A stretch of DNA of 64,000 nt from Actinomycetota bacterium. Lineage in GTDB: Bacteria > Actinomycetota > UBA4738 > HRBIN12. Both the position numbers and the translations under genes were made by a program. Location: NCBI GenBank assembly GCA_040881665.1, contig JBBECT010000006.1, positions 42,462 to 106,461 of the forward strand, read 5' to 3'. Below, piece after piece: positions 35,221-44,482 of the stretch (the first letter of the stretch is position 1; each line of letters starts with the position of its first letter). The notes below the pieces were generated by a model, which saw nothing but the letters and a program-made list of their open reading frames with translations, had not been told where the DNA came from and searched no databases.

Positions 35221-35969
35221 GCGAGCTCGGCCTTGTTGATCGTGAGCTTGAAGCTACAGCCGAGCTTCTCGGCCGCGAGCCTGCACATCTGCATCCTGCC
35301 CAGGAAGATCTCGAAGTACTCCATCACTTGGCTGATCTGGGTGTCGATCGTGAGCTCGAGGGTGATCGTGCGGGCACCGGAGTCTACCCGCAGGAAGCTC
35401 TGCTCCGCCGCGTAGTTCACGCGATCGTGGATGTCGAACTCCGGCCGGCCGGACTTGCGCACCCGGCTGCGGTGCACGTCCGACTTGTCCGCGAGGATCA
35501 CCGCCGCCGACTCGATCGAGATCCGCGACCCCTCGGGTTCCTCGTGGTTCGCCACGGCCGCGACGATCGTCGTCAGATCCTGCGGGGAGACCTGGTCACG
35601 GAGTGCCTCGTAGACGAGCACCGCACCGGTCTGCCCGTGCATCTCTCTAGAGATCATGTTCCCGACGTCGTGCAGGTAGGCCGCGACGCATCCACGGACC
35701 GCCTGCTCCTCGTCGAAGTCGAGCCTCGCGAGGACCTGGTAGGCGATCTGCGCGGTCAGGTTCGCGTGGCGGAACCCGTGCTCGGTGTAGCCGAGCCCCT
35801 CCATGACGCGGTCGGCGGCCGCGATGAAGCTCGACAGCTCCGGATGATCACGGACGAGCTCGAGCGTGATGCCACGGGCCTCGGGAGCGTCGACCGGGTC
35901 CTCGGGGAGGATCGCTCCCCCCGTCTCCGCGCCGGTTGCATCATCGGGTGGGCCGGGAACAGTGGCCAT
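35217..35969 (-). CDS. HD-domain phosphohydrolase
   Basis: 250 residues. HD metal ligands are H68 (EHGFRHAN), H100-D101 (YLHDVGNM), H142 (ANHEEP) and D161 (LADKSDV). The last ~90 residues form an alpha/beta region that is not recognised. It lies between yajC and secD, a place occupied by HD proteins in some actinobacteria, and overlaps secD by 4 bases. Substrate unknown; nucleotide or phosphate ester likely. Confidence 0.82.
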   Translation of the reverse strand: MATVPGPPDDATGAETGGAILPEDPVDAPEARGITLELVRDHPELSSFIAAADRVMEGLGYTEHGFRHANLTAQIAYQVLARLDFDEEQAVRGCVAAYLHDVGNMISREMHGQTGAVLVYEALRDQVSPQDLTTIVAAVANHEEPEGSRISIESAAVILADKSDVHRSRVRKSGRPEFDIHDRVNYAAEQSFLRVDSGARTITLELTIDTQISQVMEYFEIFLGRMQMCRLAAEKLGCSFKLTINKAELA

Positions 35970-36001
35970 CGCTGCGTCGGCTGCGCGTCGGCGTGACGCC
36001 C

Positions 36002-36033
36002 GCTCAGCGGGTCCCGCGCTCAGCGGGTCCCGC
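36002..36033. repeat. 16-base tandem duplication over the yajC stop
   Basis: GCTCAGCGGGTCCCGC occurs twice without a gap, covering the last codons and stop of yajC. The stop used is the first TGA on the yajC strand. It looks like slippage and may have changed the C-terminus. Confidence 0.85.
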
Positions 36034-36421
36034 GCTCGTCGGCCGCGTCGTCCGCGTCGTCGAGCTCCACGACCTCGTCGTCCTCGTCGACGTAGGTCTC
36101 GTCGTCCTCGTCCACCATCTTCTGGGAGATCGCGCGACGGACCATCCGCGTCTGGACGCCGGGGGCGATCTCGACCGTCACGATGTCGGCATCGTCATCG
36201 ATGTCGATCACGGTGCCGATCAGCCCGCCTGCGGTCATCACCTCGTCGCCCGTCTCGATGCTGGAGAGCAGCGCGGCCTGGGCGCGAGCGCGCTTCTGCT
36301 GCGGCCGGATCAGCAGGAAGTAGAACAGGCCGCCCATCAGCACGAGCGGCAGCAGGAACCCGACGATGTTGCCGCCCCCGTCCGAGGTCTCTGCGGCGAT
36401 GGATGCGATCAGCTGGGTCAT
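36020..36421 (-). CDS. yajC: preprotein translocase accessory subunit YajC
   Basis: 133 residues: one membrane segment (about 19-37) with FYFLLIRPQQKR, the YajC domain (GDEVMTAGGLIGTV), and a very acidic Asp/Glu tail. It interacts with SecDF. The last five codons sit in a tandem duplication. It starts after ruvB with a GAGGAGG about 13 bases upstream. Confidence 0.93.
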   Translation of the reverse strand: MTQLIASIAAETSDGGGNIVGFLLPLVLMGGLFYFLLIRPQQKRARAQAALLSSIETGDEVMTAGGLIGTVIDIDDDADIVTVEIAPGVQTRMVRRAISQKMVDEDDETYVDEDDEVVELDDADDAADERGTR

Positions 36422-36497
36422 GATGTGGGGGCCCCTCCTCGAGCCTCGGGGAGCTTACAGGCTACCGCCGCCGCCCCCGGAAGGTCGATCGGCGCAG

Positions 36498-37568
36498 CTA
36501 CAGGGGCAGCGCGCCCTCGGCGGCGATGCCCAGGTGCCGGTAGGCACGCTCGGTCGCCACCCGCCCACGGGGGGTCCGGTGCAGGAACCCGAGCTGGAGC
36601 AGGTAGGGCTCGTAGACGTCCTCGACGGTGTCCGACTCCTCGCCGACGGCGGCTGCCAGGGTCGACAGCCCCACGGGACCTCCCCGGAAGCGCTGCACGA
36701 TCGCCTGCAGGATCGCCAGGTCCACCTTGTCCAGGCCCTCGTCGTCGACCTCGAACAGCTCCAGACCCGACCGTGCGACGTCCGCGGAGATCCGGCCGTC
36801 GCGTCGCACCTGCGCGTAGTCGCGCACCCGCCGCAGCAGCCGGTTCGCCACACGCGGGGTGCCGCGCGAACGTCCCGCGATCTCGGCTGCCCCCTCGTCG
36901 TCGAGCTCTGACTCGAGGATGCCCGCGGACCGGTGCACGATCGTGCCGAGGTCGTCGGCGGAGTAGTAGTCCAGCCGGGGTGAGAACCCGAAGCGCTCCC
37001 GCAACGGCAGGGTGATCCGCCCGGGCCGGGTCGTCGCCGCGACGAGGCTGAAGTGGGGAAGCTCGAGCCGGATGCTCCGGGCGCTGGGGCCCTTGCCGAG
37101 GATCACATCGAGCTTGAAGTCCTCCAGGGCCGGATACAGGATCTCCTCGACCGCGCGCGGCATCCGATGGATCTCGTCGACGAACAGGACGTCGCCTTCC
37201 TCAAGGTTGGTCAGGATCGCCGCGAGGTCGCCCGCGCGCTCGAGCGCCGGACCCGACGTCGGCTGGAACCCGACCCCCATCTCGTGCGCGACGATGCTCG
37301 CCAGGGTGGTCTTGCCGAGCCCCGGTGGACCGCTGAACAACGTGTGGTCGACGGTCTCGCCGCGCGACCGGGCGCCGTCCATCAGCAGCTGCAGCTGTTC
37401 CTTGACCTTTGCCTGGCCGACGAACTCCGAGAGCGTGCGGGGGCGGAGAGCGTTGTCGAAGGAACGTTCCTCCTCGCCCAGCTCGCCGGTGTCCACGAGC
37501 CGCGCACCTTCGCCGAGATCGACGACCGCATCCGCGTCTGCGTCGGTGCCGTGGGGCTCGCCGGTCAT
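36498..37568 (-). CDS. ruvB: Holliday junction branch-migration ATPase RuvB
   Basis: 356 residues: acidic N-terminal extension, Walker [10 protein letters not shown], Walker B DEIHR, sensor GATTRPG-type element (AATTRPGRI) and the C-terminal winged helix. Forms hexamers that pump DNA through the RuvA tetramer. ATG overlaps the ruvA stop by 4 bases. Confidence 0.95.
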   Translation of the reverse strand: MTGEPHGTDADADAVVDLGEGARLVDTGELGEEERSFDNALRPRTLSEFVGQAKVKEQLQLLMDGARSRGETVDHTLFSGPPGLGKTTLASIVAHEMGVGFQPTSGPALERAGDLAAILTNLEEGDVLFVDEIHRMPRAVEEILYPALEDFKLDVILGKGPSARSIRLELPHFSLVAATTRPGRITLPLRERFGFSPRLDYYSADDLGTIVHRSAGILESELDDEGAAEIAGRSRGTPRVANRLLRRVRDYAQVRRDGRISADVARSGLELFEVDDEGLDKVDLAILQAIVQRFRGGPVGLSTLAAAVGEESDTVEDVYEPYLLQLGFLHRTPRGRVATERAYRHLGIAAEGALPL

Positions 37569-38134
37569 GCCCGTCCCACCTTCTGCAACGCCTCGCGGAG
37601 CAGTTCCTCGGCGGGACGGGTTCCGTCCGGGCCGAGCTCGGCGATCGCCTCGGTCGCCTCCTGTGGCGTAAGCCCCAGCGACAAGAGCGCCTCGCGCACG
37701 TCGGCAAGCGGACCTTCGAGCACGATCACGTCGCCGCCGAACGTGTCCTTCAGGTCGAGGACGACCCGTTGCGCGACCTTCTTGCCGACGCCCGGAACGA
37801 CGGTGAGCGCCGTGACGTCGCCGGCCAGGATCGCCCGACGCAACGCATCCGGCGTGAGGGCGGACAGGAACGCGAGTCCGACCTTCGGACCGACCCCCGT
37901 CACGCCGGTGAGCAGATCGAACAGCGTACGCTCGTCGGGAGAGGAGAACCCGTACAGGGTGATGCCGTCGTCGCGCACGACCATGCGGGTGTGGATCTTC
38001 GCGGGCTTGCCGACCCCCGGGAGCCCCGCGACGGTCGACGTCGGGACCGCGAGGTCATAGCCCACGCCCCCGGTTTCGACCACGACGCGGTTCGCGCCCT
38101 TCTCGGCCACGGTCCCCGACAGGAAGGCGATCAT
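37565..38134 (-). CDS. ruvA: Holliday junction DNA-binding subunit RuvA
   Basis: 189 residues: OB-fold N-terminus ([13 protein letters not shown]), two HhH motifs ([32 protein letters not shown]) and the C-terminal UBA-like domain that contacts RuvB. ATG overlaps the ruvC stop (ATGA, 4 bases). Confidence 0.95.
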   Translation of the reverse strand: MIAFLSGTVAEKGANRVVVETGGVGYDLAVPTSTVAGLPGVGKPAKIHTRMVVRDDGITLYGFSSPDERTLFDLLTGVTGVGPKVGLAFLSALTPDALRRAILAGDVTALTVVPGVGKKVAQRVVLDLKDTFGGDVIVLEGPLADVREALLSLGLTPQEATEAIAELGPDGTRPAEELLREALQKVGRA

Positions 38135-38643
38135 CGCGCCACCGCCCGGTCCGCGGCCCGGCGCAGACGGGACTGCGTCACGTGGCACACGGCGACGGCG
38201 ACGGCGTCCGCTGCGTCCGGTTGCGAGGGCACCCCGCGGAGCCCATGCGCGGACACCAGGGCGGCGTGGACCTGTCGCTTGCTCGCGTTGCCGACCCCGG
38301 TGATCGCCAGCTTCACCTCGAGCGGACCGTACTCGGCGACGTCGATACCGGCGTCGGCCGCGGCCAGCAGCACGACACCGGTCGCCCGGGCGACCTGCAG
38401 ACCGCTGGTGACGTTCCGGTTCCACGCCACACGCTCTACCGCGAGCGCGGCGGCCGCGTGGGCGTCGATCGCGGCGCGCACCGCCGCATAGATCCGCGCG
38501 AGCCGGTGCTGCTCGCGCTGATCCGCCGGCGTGCGGACGGTCTCGGTCCACAGCAGATCGGGACGGCGGTCGCGACGCGCCACGGCCGCGATCCCGAGCG
38601 AGGCGATCCCCGGGTCGACGCCGAGGACACAGGAATCGAACAT
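38131..38643 (-). CDS. ruvC: crossover junction endodeoxyribonuclease RuvC
   Basis: 170 residues. Catalytic acidic residues: D10 in GVDPG, E70 in VERV, and D143/D146 near the C-terminus (PDAADAVAVA). A tryptophan (W74) replaces the usual phenylalanine after E70. Begins the ruvCAB run and has no ribosome site; TAGACT lies 8 bases before the ATG. Confidence 0.94.
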   Translation of the reverse strand: MFDSCVLGVDPGIASLGIAAVARRDRRPDLLWTETVRTPADQREQHRLARIYAAVRAAIDAHAAAALAVERVAWNRNVTSGLQVARATGVVLLAAADAGIDVAEYGPLEVKLAITGVGNASKRQVHAALVSAHGLRGVPSQPDAADAVAVAVCHVTQSRLRRAADRAVAR

Positions 38644-38651
38644 ATGTGCGG

Positions 38652-38657
38652 AGTCTA
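38652..38657 (-). promoter_or_regulatory. putative -10 box of a leaderless ruvC transcript
   Basis: TAGACT followed by 8 bases (CCGCACAT) and the ruvC ATG. Same box and spacing as alaS. The antiporter gene starts about 80 bases away in the other direction, so a divergent promoter region lies at 38644-38738. Confidence 0.5.
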
Positions 38658-38738
38658 GGTCGCCCGCGAGACGTGGGCAATCATCCCCCCCGGGCGCTTT
38701 CCGGGAGCGAGCGCCGACGACCTGAGAACATCGACCAC

Positions 38739-39986
38739 ATGGAGGAGCACGCCCCCGAGTTGATCGCGACGATCGCGATCGCGCTGCCGGCCGCGTTCGT
38801 CGGGGGGTTCGTGGCTCGTCACCTGCGCCTGCCTGCGATCGTCGGCTACCTGCTCGCGGGCGTGGCGATCGGGCCCGCCACCCCCGGACTGGTCGCGAAC
38901 ACCGACATCGCGCTCGAGCTGGCCGAGATCGGCGTGATCCTGCTGATGTTCGGCGTCGGCCTGCACTTCAGCGTCCAGGACCTGCTCCGGGTGCGCTCGG
39001 TCGCGCTGCCGGGGGCCGTCGGCCAGATCACGGTGGCCATCGGGCTCGGCATGGCCGTCGGGCTGGCGATCGGAGGCGACCCGCTGGAGTCGTTCGTGCT
39101 CGGACTGGCGATCTCGGTCGCGAGCACGGTCGTCCTGCTCCGCGCCCTCGAGCGACGCAACGCGGTGAACACCCCTCCGGGGCAGGTCGCGGTCGGGTGG
39201 CTGATCGTCGAGGATCTGTTCACCGTGATCGCCCTCGTGCTGCTTCCTACCGTGGCGACCGCGTTCGGGGCCGAAGGTCAGCCCGGCTCGGAGGGCTCGG
39301 CACTCGTGTCGGTGGCGGCCGCGATCGGGAAGGCGATCGTGTTCACCGCGCTGATGCTCGTCGTCGGGGCGCGCGTGCTGCCGTGGATCCTGGATCACGT
39401 CGAGCGCGACGGGTTCCGTGAGATCTTCACGCTCGCGGTGCTGTCGATCGCGCTCGGCATCGCGTTCGTCGCCAGCGTCGTCTTCGATGTGTCGCTCGCG
39501 CTGGGCGCGTTCCTGGCAGGAGCCGTCCTGAACGAGTCGCACCTCACCGAGCGCGCGGCGAAGGACATCCTTCCCTTGAGCGACACGTTCGGGGTGTTGT
39601 TCTTCGTCGCCGTCGGCATGTTGCTCGATCCTGCGATCCTCCTCGACAGTCCGGCCGCGATCGCGGCATTGGTCGGCGTCGTCGTGATCGGCAAGTCCCT
39701 CGCCGCTCTGTTGATCGTGTTGCTCCTTCGACGGCCTCTATCGATCGGCCTGACCGTCGCCGCGGGCCTGGCGCAGATCGGTGAGTTCTCGTTCATCGTC
39801 GCAACCGCGGGCACGCAGCTGGGGATGCTGTCCGACGAGGGGTTCCAGCTCGTCGTCGCGACCGCGGTGCTGTCGGTCTCTATCAACCCGCTGTTGTTCG
39901 CCGCGATCGAACCCGTCGAACGCTGGGTGCGCCGACGCCCGTCCCTCGCTCGCACCCTGGAGCCGGGATCGGCAGACGTCACCTGA
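38739..39986 (+). CDS. CPA2-family cation/proton antiporter (Kef-like)
   Basis: 415 residues with about twelve hydrophobic segments, opening HLRLPAIVGYLLAGVAIGP and containing VGWLIVEDLFTVIALVLLP and the GLAQIGEFSFIVA motif of monovalent cation:proton antiporter-2. No TrkA-N domain follows, so it is the short form. It is the only plus-strand gene between 17 and 47 kb, lying between ruvC and yebC, which are usually adjacent. ATG at 38739 fits the first membrane segment. Convergent with yebC. Confidence 0.88.
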   Translation: MEEHAPELIATIAIALPAAFVGGFVARHLRLPAIVGYLLAGVAIGPATPGLVANTDIALELAEIGVILLMFGVGLHFSVQDLLRVRSVALPGAVGQITVAIGLGMAVGLAIGGDPLESFVLGLAISVASTVVLLRALERRNAVNTPPGQVAVGWLIVEDLFTVIALVLLPTVATAFGAEGQPGSEGSALVSVAAAIGKAIVFTALMLVVGARVLPWILDHVERDGFREIFTLAVLSIALGIAFVASVVFDVSLALGAFLAGAVLNESHLTERAAKDILPLSDTFGVLFFVAVGMLLDPAILLDSPAAIAALVGVVVIGKSLAALLIVLLLRRPLSIGLTVAAGLAQIGEFSFIVATAGTQLGMLSDEGFQLVVATAVLSVSINPLLFAAIEPVERWVRRRPSLARTLEPGSADVT

Positions 39987-40010
39987 GCCGGCCGCTGGGC
40001 CACCGCCTGC

Positions 40011-40763
40011 TCAGCCGAGCTCGGCCATGACCGCCTCGGGGATGTCGAAGTTCGCGTAGACGTTCTGGATGTCTTCCAGCTCTTCGAGGGCCTCGATCAG
40101 CGCGAGCACCTGCTTCGCCTCGCCGCCCTCGACCGGGATCGTGCTCTTGGGGATCATCGTGATCTCGGCCGAGAACACCGGCACGCCCGCCTGCTCGAGC
40201 GCACTCTGCACGGCCTTGAACGCCGAGGGGTCGCACACGATGTCCCACGAGCTCTCGGAATCCCGCAGATCCTCGGCGCCGGACTCGAGCGCCAGCTCGA
40301 GCATGCGCTCTTCGTCCGGAGCGAGCGACTTCTCGACGACGGCCAGGCCCTTTCGCTCGAACATCCACGCCGTGCTCCCCTGCTCGCCGAAGTTGCCGTT
40401 CGAGCGTGTGAACGCGTGACGGACCTCCTGACCGGTCCGGTTCCGGTTGTCGGTCAGCGCTTCGACGAGCACCGCGATGCCGCCGGTCGCATACCCCTCG
40501 TAGAGCAGCTCCTCGTACCGCGCGCCCGAGTCGTCCTCACCGCTCCCGCGTTTGATCGCCCGGTCGATGTTGTCGTTCGGGACCGACAACCCCTTCGCCT
40601 TCTCGATCGCCGATGCGAGGGTCATGTTCCCGTCGGGATCTCCCCCACCTTCGCGCGCCGCGACCTCGACCGCGCGCAGCAGCTTCGCGTACATGTTCGA
40701 ACGCTTGGCGTCGTTCGCCGCCTTCTTGCGCTTGATCGTCGCCCACTTGGAGTGCCCGGACAT
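40011..40763 (-). CDS. yebC: YebC/PmpR family transcription/translation regulator
   Basis: 250 residues. Canonical N-terminus MSGHSKWATIKRKKAANDAK, then domains 2 and 3. Members bind DNA or help ribosomes through proline stretches. It starts five bases after the pdxT stop and lies upstream of ruvC in most bacteria. Confidence 0.94.
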   Translation of the reverse strand: MSGHSKWATIKRKKAANDAKRSNMYAKLLRAVEVAAREGGGDPDGNMTLASAIEKAKGLSVPNDNIDRAIKRGSGEDDSGARYEELLYEGYATGGIAVLVEALTDNRNRTGQEVRHAFTRSNGNFGEQGSTAWMFERKGLAVVEKSLAPDEERMLELALESGAEDLRDSESSWDIVCDPSAFKAVQSALEQAGVPVFSAEITMIPKSTIPVEGGEAKQVLALIEALEELEDIQNVYANFDIPEAVMAELG

Positions 40764-40768
40764 CCCCG

Positions 40769-41326
40769 CTACACCTTCTCCAGCCAGTACGCGTGGAGGC
40801 CCGTCTCGCCCACCAGCTCCGGGTGGAACGACGCGACGAGGACGTGCTCGTGCTCCAGGACGACGGGGCGGCCCTCGTGTTCGGCGAGGACCTCGACTCC
40901 GGGACCGATCCGCTCGACCCAGGGAGCGCGGATGAAGACCCCACGCACCGGATGCTCGATCCCGCGGACCCGCAGATCGGCCTCGAACGATTCCACCTGC
41001 GGTCCGTAGGCGTTGCGCCGCACGCTGACGTCGAGGAGCCCGAGCAAGGGTTCGCCGTCGAGCACTTCCGCTGCGAGGACGATCATGCCCGCGCAGGTCC
41101 CGAGCACCGGCATCCCGGCGTGGACGCGATCGCGGATCGGTGCGACGAGCCCGGCGGACACCGCGAGCTTGCCGATCGTCGTCGACTCGCCGCCGGGGAT
41201 CACCAGCCCGTCGACCTCGGCGAGATCGGCGGGTGTCCGGACCTCGAGCGGCGTGGCGCCGGCGTCGGCGAGGGTGCGAACGTGTTCGCGGAAGTCTCCC
41301 TGCAACGCGAGCACGCCGACCTTCAT
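40769..41326 (-). CDS. pdxT: pyridoxal 5'-phosphate synthase glutaminase subunit PdxT
   Basis: 185 residues, class I glutaminase: VLALQGDF, PGGESTT, catalytic Cys in GTCAGMIVLA, and FHPEL with His/Glu. It supplies ammonia to PdxS. Starts 19 bases after pdxS with GGGAGG before the ATG. Confidence 0.94.
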   Translation of the reverse strand: MKVGVLALQGDFREHVRTLADAGATPLEVRTPADLAEVDGLVIPGGESTTIGKLAVSAGLVAPIRDRVHAGMPVLGTCAGMIVLAAEVLDGEPLLGLLDVSVRRNAYGPQVESFEADLRVRGIEHPVRGVFIRAPWVERIGPGVEVLAEHEGRPVVLEHEHVLVASFHPELVGETGLHAYWLEKV

Positions 41327-41345
41327 CGCGCAACGCCTCCCGGTG

Positions 41346-42230
41346 CTACCAGCCGCGCGTCTGCAGCAGGTTGTCGCCGAGCTCGGCGATGTCCAGGCCC
41401 GGCATCGCGTCGCCGAGGTCGTGGGAGACCTTCGCCACGACGTCCGGGTCGTTGAAGTGTGTCGTCGCTTCGACGATCGCGCGCGCCCGGCTCGCCGGGT
41501 CCGAGGACTTGTAGATGCCCGAGCCGACGAACACCCCGTCGACGCCCAGCTGCATCATCAGGGCCGCGTCGGCCGGGGTCGCGATGCCCCCGGCGGCGAA
41601 ATCGACGACCGGAAGTCGCCCGGTCGAGGCGACGTCGCGGATCAGGTCGACCGGCGCGCCGTGTTCCTTCGCGAGGGTCACGAACTGCTCGGGGGAGGCC
41701 GTCGTGAGCTGCTGCATCTGACGCGTCATCGTGCGCTGGTGGCGCACCGCCTCGACCACGTTACCGGTGCCGGCCTCGCCCTTCGTGCGGATCATCGCCG
41801 CGCCCTCGGCGATCCGGCGGAGCGCCTCACCCAGGTTGCGCGCGCCGCACACGAACGGAACGGTGAACGCCCACTTGTCGATGTGGAACTCCTCGTCCGC
41901 GGGCGTCAGCACCTCGGACTCGTCGACGTAGTCGACACCGAGCGCCTGGAGCACCTGCGCTTCGACGAAGTGACCGATCCGCGCCTTGGCCATCACCGGG
42001 ATCGAGACGACCTGCTTGATCTCCTCGATCTTGGTGGCGTCGGACATGCGCGCCACGCCACCGTCGCGACGGATATCGGCGGGAACCCGCTCGAGCGCCA
42101 TGACCGCGCACGCGCCGGCGTCCTCGGCGATCTTCGCCTCGTCGGCCGTCGTGACGTCCATGATGACGCCACCCTTGAGCATCTCGGCCAGGCCGGACTT
42201 CACCCGGAAGGTGCCGGTCTCGCGTTCCAC
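41346..42230 (-). CDS. pdxS: pyridoxal 5'-phosphate synthase lyase subunit PdxS
   Basis: 294 residues. TIM barrel with [19 protein letters not shown], the catalytic lysines in VMAKARIGH and [12 protein letters not shown], and [10 protein letters not shown]. Makes PLP from ribose 5-phosphate, glyceraldehyde 3-phosphate and ammonia. The GTG at 42230 has AGGAGGAG 7-8 bases before it; the longer frame upstream is not coding. Confidence 0.95.
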   Translation of the reverse strand: MERETGTFRVKSGLAEMLKGGVIMDVTTADEAKIAEDAGACAVMALERVPADIRRDGGVARMSDATKIEEIKQVVSIPVMAKARIGHFVEAQVLQALGVDYVDESEVLTPADEEFHIDKWAFTVPFVCGARNLGEALRRIAEGAAMIRTKGEAGTGNVVEAVRHQRTMTRQMQQLTTASPEQFVTLAKEHGAPVDLIRDVASTGRLPVVDFAAGGIATPADAALMMQLGVDGVFVGSGIYKSSDPASRARAIVEATTHFNDPDVVAKVSHDLGDAMPGLDIAELGDNLLQTRGW

Positions 42231-42326
42231 GCGGATCTCCTCCTCGACGGGCCCCGACCCGGGAACGAGACGGGAACGGTGCGCCTGCTGGGTTCGCCCG
42301 AACGAGGCGTCCGGGCCGCTTCCGGC

Positions 42327-42332
42327 AGTGTA
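42327..42332 (-). promoter_or_regulatory. possible -10 box for pdxS
   Basis: TACACT on the minus strand, about 95 bases before the pdxS start; same hexamer as before relA. No -35 match. The box directly abuts a hairpin that may end the upstream gene. Confidence 0.3.
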
Positions 42333-42333
42333 C

Positions 42334-42368
42334 CGCCGCCGGCGCACCCGCAGGCACGCCCGGCGGCG
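42334..42368 (-). terminator. possible hairpin between the DUF3048 gene and pdxS
   Basis: Perfect 9-base inverted repeat (CGCCGCCGG / CCGGCGGCG) with a 17-base loop, starting 14 bases after the DUF3048 stop. No U-tract follows. Confidence 0.35.
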
Positions 42369-42382
42369 TCACAACGCGTCGC

Positions 42383-43498
42383 CTACTTGGAGACCTCCAA
42401 GCTGGACTCCACGAACCCGTCGCTGCTGGGGAACAGCTCGATCCAGGTGTTCCCGGGGGTCAGGACGAAGGCGTCTCCCTCCCTCGTCGTGAACGTCGTC
42501 CGGTCCTCGAGCGAGGGCCGCTCCCAGGTGCCGGAGAAGACCCGGCCGTCGCGGAACAGCATCGCCTTGCCCTTCCCGGTCACCTTGACCTCCGGCGACG
42601 GGGAACCCGACGCGTCGGTGATCTCGCCTTCGGTGACCTTGACCATCTGGACGACGACGTTGTTCGCGAGGATCTGATCGCCGTTCTCCAGCACGTTCGG
42701 GCTGCCGCCGTCGAATCGGGCCCAGCGCTCTTCGCCCTTGTTCCATTCCCAGGCCGCCTGGTTGATCGACGAGAAGACCATGTCGATCTGACCCGCCTTC
42801 TTGCTGCGGCCCTCCGGCAGCTCGTCCGAATACTCGAACTGTGGTTCGGGCACCTCGGCCTTCGCCTTCTTGCCCTGCTTCGCGAGCTTCGGTATGTCGA
42901 GGAAGAGATCCTGCGGGGGAACGCGGCTGGGATCTCGGGTGAACGCCTCGCCGCCCGCGTCCTCGTCGAACGCCTGGACGCCGGACCGCTTCACGTACTT
43001 CACGACCGACTTCGCTCCACCGGAGAAGCCGAGCACGGGCTTGCCGAACTGGATCAGCACTTCCGCGTCGGTCGTGCGCGCGCTTCGGATCGGTCCGACC
43101 CGGTCGGGCTTGGCGCACTGGAACACGACGATCCAGCGGGTGATGCCGCCCTCGACGAGCTCCTCGTACACGAGGTCGGCTTCGTCGATGCCGACCTGCG
43201 GACGCGCGGCCTCGGTGTTGTCGACCTTGACGGCGACGACCGGCTGGTTCGCGGCCTTCTCGCTCGCAGCGTTCTCGCCGGTGAGCGGGCACGTCGGCGG
43301 CTCGTCCCCGCCGGTGATCGGATCCGTGATCGCCGCGACCGGGTTCTCCCCGGTCGCCAGGGCGTACCCGACGACCGCGATCACGGCGACCGCGATCACT
43401 CCGACGATCGCGGTGATGATCTTTCCGCGTTGGGACAGCGCCAAGGGACGTTCCTCCTCAGGGATCTCGATCAGGGGTCTGGTGGAGAGGTTGGGCAC
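42383..43498 (-). CDS. DUF3048 (YerB-like) envelope protein
   Basis: 371 residues: membrane anchor about 24-48, then a DUF3048 domain with VAVKVDNTEAARPQVGIDEADLVYEE and GPIRSARTTDAE, and a C-terminal DUF3048_C-like part. Secreted or membrane-bound, function unknown; YerB relatives are implicated in envelope processes. GTG start with weak ribosome site; a TAGCAT box (43523-43528) lies upstream. Confidence 0.85.
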   Translation of the reverse strand: MPNLSTRPLIEIPEEERPLALSQRGKIITAIVGVIAVAVIAVVGYALATGENPVAAITDPITGGDEPPTCPLTGENAASEKAANQPVVAVKVDNTEAARPQVGIDEADLVYEELVEGGITRWIVVFQCAKPDRVGPIRSARTTDAEVLIQFGKPVLGFSGGAKSVVKYVKRSGVQAFDEDAGGEAFTRDPSRVPPQDLFLDIPKLAKQGKKAKAEVPEPQFEYSDELPEGRSKKAGQIDMVFSSINQAAWEWNKGEERWARFDGGSPNVLENGDQILANNVVVQMVKVTEGEITDASGSPSPEVKVTGKGKAMLFRDGRVFSGTWERPSLEDRTTFTTREGDAFVLTPGNTWIELFPSSDGFVESSLEVSK

Positions 43499-43567
43499 GA
43501 CCCAAAGGGATCGGCCGCTCCGATGCTAGCCCCGGTTCGGGGGGCCCTCAACGACCCGGGGCATTCG

Positions 43568-44476
43568 TCACATCTCCTCAAGACGCCGGATCCGCTCCTC
43601 CAGGGGCGGGTGCGTCTCGAACAGCCGCTCCATCGCGCCGGTCTTGCTGCCTCGGAACCGGGACGGGGTGGCGATCCACAGGTGGGCCGTGGCGTTGTTC
43701 GCGGCGTGCATCGCGGCCGGTGTCCCGCCGATCTTCCGGAGCGCCGCGGCGAGGCCCGGCGGGTAGCGCGTGAGCAGCGCGCCCTGCGCGTCGGCGAGGT
43801 ACTCACGGTTGCGTGACATCGACAGCTTGATCAGCTCACCGGCGATCGGCGCGAGGATCATCAGCAGGATCCCGACGAGCGCGAGGATGCCCGCGGCCGG
43901 TCCCCCGCTGTTGTCGTTGCCACGGCGCCCGCCGATGCCACCCCAGAACCACGCGCGCAGCATGAACTCCGAGATCAGCACGACCGCCCCGATCAGCGTC
44001 GCCACGATCGTTCCCAAAAGGATGTCGCGGTCGACCACGTGGGCCATCTCGTGACCGATCACGCCCTCGAGCTCCACCCGGCTCATCGCATCGAGCAACC
44101 CGCGGGTGACAGCGATCGAGGAGTGCTCCGGATCGCGCCCGGTGGCGAACGCGTTCAGCGCCTGCTCGGGGATCACGTAGACGGAGGGCTTCGGGACACC
44201 GGCGGCGATCGCGAGCCCTTCGACGATGTTGTGCAACCGGGGTTCCTCGTCGGGGGTGACGGGCTTCGCCCGCGCCGACGCAAGGACGATGCGATCGCCG
44301 TAGCGCCACGACGAGAACGACAGGACCGCCGCGACGGCGACCGCGATCGCGAGGCCGACCGGACCGGAGGACCCGGCGAGCACCCCGAGCGCGAAACCGA
44401 CGGCGGCCAGGAGCGCGAACGCCCCGAAGACGATCAGGACCGTCTTACGCTTGTTCGATGCGATCTGTTCGTACAC
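43568..44476 (-). CDS. htpX: HtpX-like M48 membrane zinc metalloprotease
   Basis: 302 residues, several membrane segments. The zinc motif HEMAHV (HExxH) and the third ligand in NREYLADAQGA are present; the NAFATG segment precedes the active site as in HtpX. Degrades misfolded membrane proteins. Located 6 bases after lemA, a frequent pair. Confidence 0.92.
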   Translation of the reverse strand: MYEQIASNKRKTVLIVFGAFALLAAVGFALGVLAGSSGPVGLAIAVAVAAVLSFSSWRYGDRIVLASARAKPVTPDEEPRLHNIVEGLAIAAGVPKPSVYVIPEQALNAFATGRDPEHSSIAVTRGLLDAMSRVELEGVIGHEMAHVVDRDILLGTIVATLIGAVVLISEFMLRAWFWGGIGGRRGNDNSGGPAAGILALVGILLMILAPIAGELIKLSMSRNREYLADAQGALLTRYPPGLAAALRKIGGTPAAMHAANNATAHLWIATPSRFRGSKTGAMERLFETHPPLEERIRRLEEM

Positions 44477-44482
44477 GCGCGG

